Assembly (NCBI GenBank): GCA_021736785.1
Contig: JAIPFF010000005.1
Span: 1-64,000, forward strand
Direction: 5' to 3'
Length of the DNA: 64,000 nt
From: Thiohalocapsa sp.
Lineage (GTDB): Bacteria > Pseudomonadota > Gammaproteobacteria > Chromatiales > Chromatiaceae
Made by a program: the position numbers and the translations under genes. The notes below the pieces were generated by a model. It was given only the letters and a program-made list of their open reading frames with translations, searched no databases and was not told the DNA's origin. This document shows positions 58,029-64,000 of the stretch, in pieces; the stretch's first letter is position 1; the number at the start of each line of letters is the position of its first letter.

Positions 58029-58193
58029 GGCGCCGGCGTAGCGGGCGCTCGCCCGAAGCCGCTGGATACGCCCGAGCGCAAGGCAGCGTCATCGCGACCG
58101 ACGCGCCCGCGCAGCGGACGCTCGCCCCTCCCGTTCAAGCGCCGCCGAACGTCGGCCGTGCCCGCCCCCGATGCGGCCGGCCGCCGCATCGGG

Positions 58194-58273
58194 CCCCAGA
58201 TCTGCCCCAGATCTGCCCCAGATCCGCCCCAGATCGGCCCCAGATCCGCCCCAGATCCACCCCAGATCCGCCC
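58194..58273. repeat. 11-bp tandem repeat, 7 copies
   Basis: The unit CCCCAGATCYG starts at 58194, 58205, 58216, 58227, 58238, 58249 and 58260, with 1-2 substitutions in some copies and a partial eighth. Period exactly 11 throughout. Confidence 0.95.
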
Positions 58274-58339
58274 TTATCTTCGACGACGACGGCATCATCG
58301 GCGAGAAGCCCGATCTGCGCCCCGGTTTGCGCACCGGTT

Positions 58340-58368
58340 CTGGCCCCGGATCTGGCCCCGGATCTGCC
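58340..58368. repeat. 12-bp tandem repeat, about 2.4 copies
   Basis: CTGGCCCCGGAT at 58340 and 58352, then CTG. It lies 18 bases downstream of the stop of the acyl-ligase fusion gene and shares the GGATCTG element with the nearby 11-bp array. Confidence 0.75.
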
Positions 58369-58386
58369 TCGCCCCCCGGTTCCGCC

Positions 58387-61300
58387 CTATTTCGACAACG
58401 CCAGCATGCGCGTGCGCAGCGCCCGGGCAATGCGCTCGGCGGCCTGCTCGCCCTCTCCCTCGCGCTCGAGCTCGGCGGCGCTCGCGGCGGGGCCCATGCG
58501 CAGGCGGATCGGACGCAGCCGCGGGCGCAGCGACCCCGGCGGCAATGCCTCGCCGCTGCCCTCGATCCGCACCGGGACGATGGGCACATCCTGCGCCAGG
58601 GCCAGATTGCCGACGCCGGCCCGGAACGGCTGTAGACTGCCGTCGGTCGAGCGCCTGCCCTCCGGGAACCACACCAGCGTACCCCCGCGCTGCAGCGCGG
58701 CGGCGCCGAACGCGAGACTTGCGAGTGCGCCCTGCGTCGGATCGACCGGCAGCACCCGGAATGCGCGGCTCAGCAGCCGCACCCAGGCCCGATTGAACAG
58801 CAGCCCCGTCCAACCGCCCCAGTAGATATTGCCTCTGCGCTCGGCGGGGAGCGCGGCCATGACCGCGATGGGGTCCAGCGAGCTCTGATGACTTGGCGCC
58901 AGGATAAACGGCCCCTGCGCCGGCAAATGCTCCAGACCGGCCACATCCAGCCGGAACAGCCGGCGCATGGCTTGGGTGGTCAGAAACTCGATCGGCCGCG
59001 CAAGCATGCGCAGCCACGTGCCGGGCGGCCGCAGCCATTTGCGCTGCGCGTCGTCGAGCAGCGACTCCGGATCCCGCAGCCGCGCCTGCAGATCGCCGGC
59101 GTCGGCACCGCCCTCGGCCTCGGACGCCTCGGCGGCCTCGCGCAGCAGGTCTCGGACCGTCTCGATGCGCCCGATGGCATCCTCCTCCAGCGCCATGCGC
59201 AAGTCGCGCTGCAGATCCATCGTCAGCACCACCCATTCCAACGAGTCGACGCCGAGGTCGAGGCGCAGGTCCGTATCCGGCGTAATGCGCCGGCCCTCGA
59301 AACGTTGCCCAAGCCAGCTCCAGAGCCGCCCGCCCGCGGCGTCGTCGACCAGTTGTCGGTCCTCGGGCGCCAGCTCGTCGAGCGCCGCCAGCCCGGAATC
59401 GCGGTCCGCCGCGGCCCCCTCGCGCAGCGCGCGAAAGCGCTGCGCCAGCAAATGCCGCCTGAGCTTGCCGAGGCGCGTGCGCGGCAGCGGCCGGCGATCG
59501 ATCTGCAGCTGGCCGATGCGCCGCCAGCCCGGATCATTGCGCATCTCGGCGCCGACCTCGCCGCGCAACTGCTCGGCGATCGCCTCGTCGTCTTTGCCGC
59601 GCGCGAAGTCCGCATCGGGCACCAGCACGGCGGCCAGGCCTCCCTCGTGCTCCAACACGCCGGCCTCGTCGATCGACGGACAGCCTTCGAGCCGGGCCTC
59701 GATGGCCTCCGGGTCCACGTTCTCGCCGCCGGACAGGACGATCCGGCTCGACGCACGTCCGCTCAGTCGCAGCCATCCGTCGCTGTCGATGGCGCCCAGA
59801 TCACCGGTGCTGAACCAGCCGTCGGCGTCCAGGGCCGCTGCCGTCTTGTCGGGCAGATCGAGATAGCCGGAGAAGACATTCGGCCCGCGGGCCTGCACTT
59901 CGCCCTCGCGCAACGGCACGCCGCTTTGCGCCGCCTCGTCCGCGCCCCCGCCCTGCTCACCGCCGAGATCCCCGCGATCATCGGCGCCCGCGGCACCGCC
60001 GTTATCCGCCTGATCCGAGACCGAATCGTCGCCGCGCCGCGCGCCGATGCGCAGATCGACGCCGGGCAGCGGCCGGCCGGCGCGCTCGAAGCGCCGCTCG
60101 CCGGGTGCCACCACGGTCAGGATCGGCGAGGTTTCGGTCAGACCGTAGCCGGTCGCGACGGCCCAGCCGAACCCCTCGAGCTCGCGCGCGAGCTTAGGGT
60201 CGAGCGCCGCGCCGCCGGAGATCAGCAGCCGCAGGCGTGGTGCGAATCGCCGGCGCAGCGGCGCGAACAGCGGCTTGCCGATGAGCACGCCGCCGCGCCG
60301 GCGTACCGCCGCCGAGGCCCGCAGCACGCCGTCGAACAACCAAACCGCCGCCCGTCCGCCGGCACCGATCCGCCGGCGCACCGCCGCCAGCAGGGCCTGG
60401 TACAGACGCGGAATGCCGAGGATCGCGGTCACCTCCCCTTGTTTGAGCGCCCGGACCAGCTGCGGGCCGGTCAGCGACTGCGGCAGCACGAGGACGATGC
60501 CCAGAGACAACGGCGCCAGCAGCCCGACCGCAAACGGGTAGACATGGTGCAGCGGCAGCGGCAGCAGCAGCCGGTCTTCCGGCGAGACGATGTCGCGCGA
60601 CAGAATCGCTTCGACATTGGAGAGCAGGTTGCGATGGGTGAGCGGGACGCCCTTCGGCGGGCCGGACGTGCCGGAGGTATAAAACAGCACCGCCTCGCCC
60701 TCCGGGTCGGGGGCCAGGTCGGGGTCCGGGGCCGGGGCCGTTTCCGCGGCGTCCGATTCCGCAATCGCTTGCGGATCGGGCTCCGGCGGATCGCCCGGCC
60801 GCGGGTTATCCGCCCCTTGCCGAGCGTTGCCGGACGCTCGGCGCGCCGTGGCCGCGACCTGTGCGCCGGGCTCGATCGCGGTCAGTTCCGAAATCAACAG
60901 TGGCTGACGTCGGCTTGGGTCGTCGTCGCCGCTCGGGCGATCCGGCGAAGCGGCATCGGCGTCGAGCAGCACCAGCTGCAGCGCGCTGTCGCCGGCGGCC
61001 TCGCCCAGCCGCTCCACCAGCCGTTCGGCGGTAAACGCCCAGCGGGCACCGCTGTTGGAGACGATATGCGAAAGATCCGATCCCCCCGCCTGGCTGTCCA
61101 CAGGCACCGGGATCACGCCGAGGCGCAGCAGAGCCAGGCAAGCGATGATCCAGCGCGGCGAATTCGGTGCGAACAGCAGCGCGCGCTGGCCGGCCTCGAG
61201 ACCGCGTGCGCGCAGCGCCTGCGCCAGGCGCTCGGCGGCATGGGCCAACTCGGCGCATTGCCAGCGCTCGATATCGGCACCGTCCCCGCCATCGCGCCGG

Positions 61301-61398
61301 TGACGCAGAAGCTGCACCAGCGCCTCGCGCTCGCCGCGCTCCGCGAGCAGCGGCAACAGTCCGGCCAGTGTCGTCCCGGGAATTTGCAGCGGCGCCAT
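58387..61398 (-). CDS. Fused AMP-dependent ligase / acyl carrier protein / 1-acylglycerol-3-phosphate-type acyltransferase
   Basis: 1003 residues in three parts. The AMP-binding ligase (about 1-650) has YTSGTSGPPKGVPLTH, GYGLTETSPI and FSTGDLG. A carrier-protein domain has phosphopantetheine-type serine S719 (LGVDSLEW). A PlsC acyltransferase occupies about 800-1000 (SHQSSLDP in place of Hx4D, FPEGRRS). Two low-complexity D/G/P-rich inserts break the ligase (near 150-240 and 465-500). E. coli Aas joins acyltransferase and ligase in the opposite order without a carrier. It probably activates fatty acids and transfers them to a lysolipid. Confidence 0.88.
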   Translation of the reverse strand: MAPLQIPGTTLAGLLPLLAERGEREALVQLLRHRRDGGDGADIERWQCAELAHAAERLAQALRARGLEAGQRALLFAPNSPRWIIACLALLRLGVIPVPVDSQAGGSDLSHIVSNSGARWAFTAERLVERLGEAAGDSALQLVLLDADAASPDRPSGDDDPSRRQPLLISELTAIEPGAQVAATARRASGNARQGADNPRPGDPPEPDPQAIAESDAAETAPAPDPDLAPDPEGEAVLFYTSGTSGPPKGVPLTHRNLLSNVEAILSRDIVSPEDRLLLPLPLHHVYPFAVGLLAPLSLGIVLVLPQSLTGPQLVRALKQGEVTAILGIPRLYQALLAAVRRRIGAGGRAAVWLFDGVLRASAAVRRRGGVLIGKPLFAPLRRRFAPRLRLLISGGAALDPKLARELEGFGWAVATGYGLTETSPILTVVAPGERRFERAGRPLPGVDLRIGARRGDDSVSDQADNGGAAGADDRGDLGGEQGGGADEAAQSGVPLREGEVQARGPNVFSGYLDLPDKTAAALDADGWFSTGDLGAIDSDGWLRLSGRASSRIVLSGGENVDPEAIEARLEGCPSIDEAGVLEHEGGLAAVLVPDADFARGKDDEAIAEQLRGEVGAEMRNDPGWRRIGQLQIDRRPLPRTRLGKLRRHLLAQRFRALREGAAADRDSGLAALDELAPEDRQLVDDAAGGRLWSWLGQRFEGRRITPDTDLRLDLGVDSLEWVVLTMDLQRDLRMALEEDAIGRIETVRDLLREAAEASEAEGGADAGDLQARLRDPESLLDDAQRKWLRPPGTWLRMLARPIEFLTTQAMRRLFRLDVAGLEHLPAQGPFILAPSHQSSLDPIAVMAALPAERRGNIYWGGWTGLLFNRAWVRLLSRAFRVLPVDPTQGALASLAFGAAALQRGGTLVWFPEGRRSTDGSLQPFRAGVGNLALAQDVPIVPVRIEGSGEALPPGSLRPRLRPIRLRMGPAASAAELEREGEGEQAAERIARALRTRMLALSK

Positions 61399-61487
61399 CG
61401 GCGGTGACCTTCGTGCAGCGGCGGGATGCCCGCCCCGATCTTCGCCCCCGTCCGCGCGCGGTCAGCGGGACGGACGCGGCATGCCGC

Positions 61488-61688
61488 TCAGTCGAGCACG
61501 AAGGTGATCTTCATGTCGACCCGGAATGCGCTGATTTTGCCGTCGTGGACGACGACTTTGTGCTCCTTGACCCAGGCGCCCTCCACCTTGCGGACGCTCT
61601 TGCCGACAGTCTCGATACCGCCGCGGATCGCGTCCTCGAAGCTGTCTTTGGATTCGGCGCTGATTTCGATGACTTTTGCAACGGACAT
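61488..61688 (-). CDS. Dodecin family flavin-binding protein
   Basis: 66 residues with the dodecin fold: KVIEISAESKDSFEDAI, KVEGAWVKEH (the Trp stacks on flavin) and FRVDMKITFVLD. Dodecins form 12-mers storing or buffering flavins (or CoA). Two adjacent ATGs; the second (61688) is better spaced from GGGAG. Confidence 0.92.
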   Translation of the reverse strand: MSVAKVIEISAESKDSFEDAIRGGIETVGKSVRKVEGAWVKEHKVVVHDGKISAFRVDMKITFVLD

Positions 61689-61988
61689 CATGGTCTCCCG
61701 ATCGTGCTGAATGCCTGACCTCATGACTGACCTCGAGAAACCGAGGCCTTTCGCAGATCAAGATTTGCATGCACCGTGCCATCCGGCCCGTCTGCATCCG
61801 TCGGGGGCGGGCAGCCCGGCGGCCCGCACTGCCCGTTGCCTCGGTCGCGAAAACCACCGGCGCCCGGGGCATTTGCTCCGCAATGAGCCGGGCGCGCTCG
61901 GCCAGATCCCGCCGGAGTCAGACGGGGTCAGGCAGGTTCAGGCAGGTTCAGGCAGGTTCAGGCGGACGCGACCGCCCGCGCAAGGCCG
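61689..61988. other. Gap between glgC and dodecin with a 10-bp repeat
   Basis: 300 bases without a gene. The tandem repeat at 61928-61963 ends 25 bases downstream of the glgC stop. No intrinsic terminator with a T-run was seen. Confidence 0.55.
61928..61963. repeat. 10-bp tandem repeat, 3.6 copies
   Basis: TCAGGCAGGT at 61928, 61938 and 61948, with a partial copy at 61958. Just downstream of glgC. Confidence 0.9.
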
Positions 61989-63269
61989 CTACTCGGAGTA
62001 GCCGATCCCGAAGCCGCGCGAGTCCCGGGCAAAGAACGGCGTGCGCCCGCGGGGCACGACGACGATGCCGGACGGCGTGACCACCCAGTCGCGCCGGTCG
62101 GCGTCGGCGTCGTAACCGATTCGGGTGCCGTGCTCGATCAGGTTGTGGCGGTCGACGATTGTCCGGCGCAGGCGCGCACCGCGCCCGATGCGGGCGTAGT
62201 CCATGATGATGCAGTCTTCCACCTCGGCCCCGGCTTCGATGACCGCCTCGCGACGCACGATGGAATTGACCACCCGCGCGTCTTCGATCACGGTCGCCGC
62301 GCCGAGCAGCGAATTGTCGATCTCGCCGCGGGTCACGCGTGCCACCGGGCCCTGGTAGTTGCTGGAGAACACAGGCCACTGGGGGTTGAACAGATCCAGG
62401 CGCGGCTCGGCACCGAGCACATCGCGGTGGGCCTCGTAGTAGCTGTCGATAGTGCCGACATCGCGCCAATAGGCAGACTCTTCGTAAGGTTTGATCCCCG
62501 GAATGTCGTTGCCAGCGAAGTCATAGGCATAGACGCGTTGATTGGAAGCGAGCATCCGCGGCAGAACGTGGTTGCCGAAGTCGCTCTCGCCGCGCCGGTG
62601 CGCATCGCGCAGCGCCCGGACCAGGCAGCCGGAATTGAACACGTAGTTGCCCATCGAGGCATACACCCTGCCGGGATCATCGGGCATGGGCGTGCCCCGC
62701 TCGGGCTTTTCTTCGAAGCCGCGGATGCGCCCGTCGGCGTCGGCCGCGATGACGCCGAAGTTGCGTGACTGCTCCGCCGGCACCGGCAGAGCGGCCACCG
62801 TCACCTCCGCGTCGCGCTCGATGTGATAGCTGATCATCTGGCTCACATCCATGCGATAGACGTGATCGGCGCCGAACACCAAGACCAGTTCCGGGTGCTG
62901 TGTTTCGATCAGGTCGATGTTCTGAGAGACCGCATCCGCCGTCCCGCTGAACCACGCGTTGCCGTCGAGCATCTGCGGCGGCACCACGGTCACGAACTGG
63001 TCGGGAAACAGCGGCGAGATCGTCCAGGCCTTGCGGATGTGCTCGATCAGCGACTGGGATTTGTACTGCACCAACAGGTAGATGGTGTAGATGCCCGAGT
63101 TGACCAGATTGCTGAGCGCGAAGTCGATGATGCGGTAGCGCGAGCCGAACGGCACCGCCGGCTTCGAGCGCTTCTCGGTCAGCGGCATCAGGCGCGAGCC
63201 TTGCCCGCCGGCCATGACCATCGCCATGACATTGCTGGCATAGCGGATTCTCGGTTGTTGCCTGCGCAT
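61989..63269 (-). CDS. glgC: Glucose-1-phosphate adenylyltransferase
   Basis: A 426-residue enzyme making ADP-glucose, the committed step of glycogen synthesis. N-terminal nucleotidyltransferase MAGGQGSRLMPLTEKRSKPA, the glucose-1-phosphate site (FEEKPERG), and a C-terminal left-handed beta-helix with hexapeptide repeats carrying the allosteric site. The ATG at 63269 has GGAGGTAG upstream. No other glg genes are in the window. Confidence 0.95.
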   Translation of the reverse strand: MRRQQPRIRYASNVMAMVMAGGQGSRLMPLTEKRSKPAVPFGSRYRIIDFALSNLVNSGIYTIYLLVQYKSQSLIEHIRKAWTISPLFPDQFVTVVPPQMLDGNAWFSGTADAVSQNIDLIETQHPELVLVFGADHVYRMDVSQMISYHIERDAEVTVAALPVPAEQSRNFGVIAADADGRIRGFEEKPERGTPMPDDPGRVYASMGNYVFNSGCLVRALRDAHRRGESDFGNHVLPRMLASNQRVYAYDFAGNDIPGIKPYEESAYWRDVGTIDSYYEAHRDVLGAEPRLDLFNPQWPVFSSNYQGPVARVTRGEIDNSLLGAATVIEDARVVNSIVRREAVIEAGAEVEDCIIMDYARIGRGARLRRTIVDRHNLIEHGTRIGYDADADRRDWVVTPSGIVVVPRGRTPFFARDSRGFGIGYSE

Positions 63270-63585
63270 GCGCACTACCTCCGGGTTACCGGTGTCGGGC
63301 CGCACACCGGGGCTATGGCCGTGCTCTGGGCCGGATCGCCGTGCGTTTACATCGGCAGTGTCTCGACGCCCGGCACGCCCGCCGTGATTGAAAGACCCTG
63401 TAAGTGCACGAGCAAGGATCGGACCGGCGCATGGCGCACCTGCCGGCGCCGATCGCCCGAGCCGATCGCCCGAGCCGATCGCCCAAGCCCGAGCCCGAGC
63501 AGACCCGGAGCGGTCCCTGAACCGGTCCCGGGCGGACCCCGGCCGCCCGGGCGTTCTTCCGCCGGCCGAGGCCGGACGGGCCGCG
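63270..63585. other. Gap upstream of glgC
   Basis: 316 bases between the CBS-pair gene and glgC (same strand). It contains a 13-bp repeat (63448-63486). No promoter fixed. Confidence 0.5.
63448..63486. repeat. 13-bp tandem repeat, 3 copies
   Basis: GCCGATCGCCCGA at 63448, 63461 and 63474 (one mismatch in the last), followed by two 6-bp GCCCGA steps. Confidence 0.9.
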
Positions 63586-63960
63586 TCACTCGATGACGAC
63601 ACGCGGGATGTCGTGCATCGAGACGACGCCGCTCACGCGGTCGTCGTCGTCGAGCACGATAAGCCGCGAGACGCCGTGGCGCTCCATCACCTGCAGGGCT
63701 TCGCGCGTGCGCGCTTTTCGACCGATCGTCACCACCAGCTGCGTCATCGCATCGCGCACCGGCGTCTGCGAAAGGTCGCAGCCGCTGGCGGCGGCGCGAA
63801 CGGCGATATCGCGATCGGTGACCGTGCCGACCAGCCGGCCGCCGTCGCGCACGGGCAAGAAGCCGACGTCGTTGCTGTGCATGAACCGAGCGGCGGCCGT
63901 GAGCGGCGCGTCCGCGTTGATGCTGACGATCAGCGGCGTCATGATCTCTTCGACCAGCAC
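63586..63960 (-). CDS. CBS-domain pair protein
   Basis: 124 residues made of two CBS motifs (VGFLPVRDGGRLVGTVTDRDI and, in the second, VSRLIVLDDDDRVSGVVSMHDI in part), forming one Bateman module that binds adenosyl ligands. The frame opens at a TTG (63978), but a perfect GGAGGT lies inside its first codons (63968-63973), 7 bases before a GTG at 63960. I therefore start at that GTG. Ligand and partner unknown. Confidence 0.85.
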   Translation of the reverse strand: MLVEEIMTPLIVSINADAPLTAAARFMHSNDVGFLPVRDGGRLVGTVTDRDIAVRAAASGCDLSQTPVRDAMTQLVVTIGRKARTREALQVMERHGVSRLIVLDDDDRVSGVVSMHDIPRVVIE

Positions 63961-64000
63961 CTTGATTACCTCCGACAATCTTCAATGGGGCGGGCACCGT

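Larger units (their letters stand above)
58029..58386. other. Convergent gap filled with tandem repeats
   Basis: 358 bases between the coiled-coil gene and the acyl-ligase fusion gene. Two repeat arrays (58194-58273 and 58340-58368) occupy about a third of it. No gene. Confidence 0.6.

Noticed and set aside
58888-61407. An 839-codon open frame on the plus strand opposite the acyl-ligase fusion gene
   Set aside because: Antisense shadow caused by high G+C third positions of the real gene; the translation is His/Gln/Arg-rich and has no domain.

Overview
The window is a stretch of G+C-rich bacterial chromosome, very probably from a gammaproteobacterium. The pointers are the E. coli-type GshA, a classical two-domain ArgA, the rluD-yfiH / bamD divergent arrangement, PilS-PilR, GlnS, and a tail-specific protease of Prc type. 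The halophilic or phototrophic Chromatiales/Ectothiorhodospiraceae neighbourhood is a reasonable guess, but it is inference only. Nearly all of the window is conserved chromosomal sequence. The accessory parts are at about 42-45 kb and 54-58 kb.

Layout. 0-16 kb: an SDR oxidoreductase; glutathione synthesis (gshA); periplasmic protease prc; laccase-domain yfiH overlapping rluD; divergent bamD; the nitrogen signal protein glnB; sucCD of the TCA cycle; pilSR; and argA. 16-30 kb: a GT4 glycosyltransferase, a large UPF0182 membrane protein with polX, a secreted duplicated beta-domain protein, an Fpg/Nei glycosylase, a tightly overlapping DinB-like / LOG / uracil-DNA-glycosylase operon, glnS and a secreted EF-hand protein. 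29-41 kb: a RibD-like reductase, a SlyD-type isomerase, a Tat-exported aminotransferase-fold enzyme, an operon of a small protein, tex and a SET methyltransferase, a GlcG/HbpS protein, ispG, and a translationally coupled mazG-yjbQ-Nudix operon that looks like metabolite repair. An SRAP (DNA-protein crosslink) gene follows.

41-45 kb is accessory. A cysteine-rich MarR regulator and a cytochrome P460-family gene diverge around two copies of an operator-like palindrome. Next comes a decayed island abutting tRNA-Arg(ACG): the C-terminus of HsdR, a Phd/VapC-type toxin-antitoxin pair and the N-terminus of HsdM with two in-frame stops. A fragment resembling a formylglycine-generating enzyme lies on the other strand. 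45-54 kb carries signalling genes: a FixJ-type regulator, a persulfide-dioxygenase-like MBL enzyme, a very large hybrid histidine kinase and a REC-EAL phosphodiesterase.

54-58 kb holds small stress-type or unknown genes: a BCAM0308-family protein, a degenerate HNH-like protein, a DUF2934 protein, a coiled-coil protein and a 2-hydroxyacid dehydrogenase with its middle deleted. 58-64 kb carries an unusual AMP-ligase/ACP/acyltransferase fusion, dodecin, glgC and a CBS-pair protein.

A theme across the window is short G+C-rich tandem repeats (units of 10-14 bp, a different sequence each time) confined to gaps between genes. No CRISPR array, intact insertion sequence, prophage or rRNA was seen. 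The most system-like candidates are the MarR/P460 pair with its palindromes, the hsdR-antitoxin-toxin-hsdM arrangement, and the thiamine-linked repair operon.
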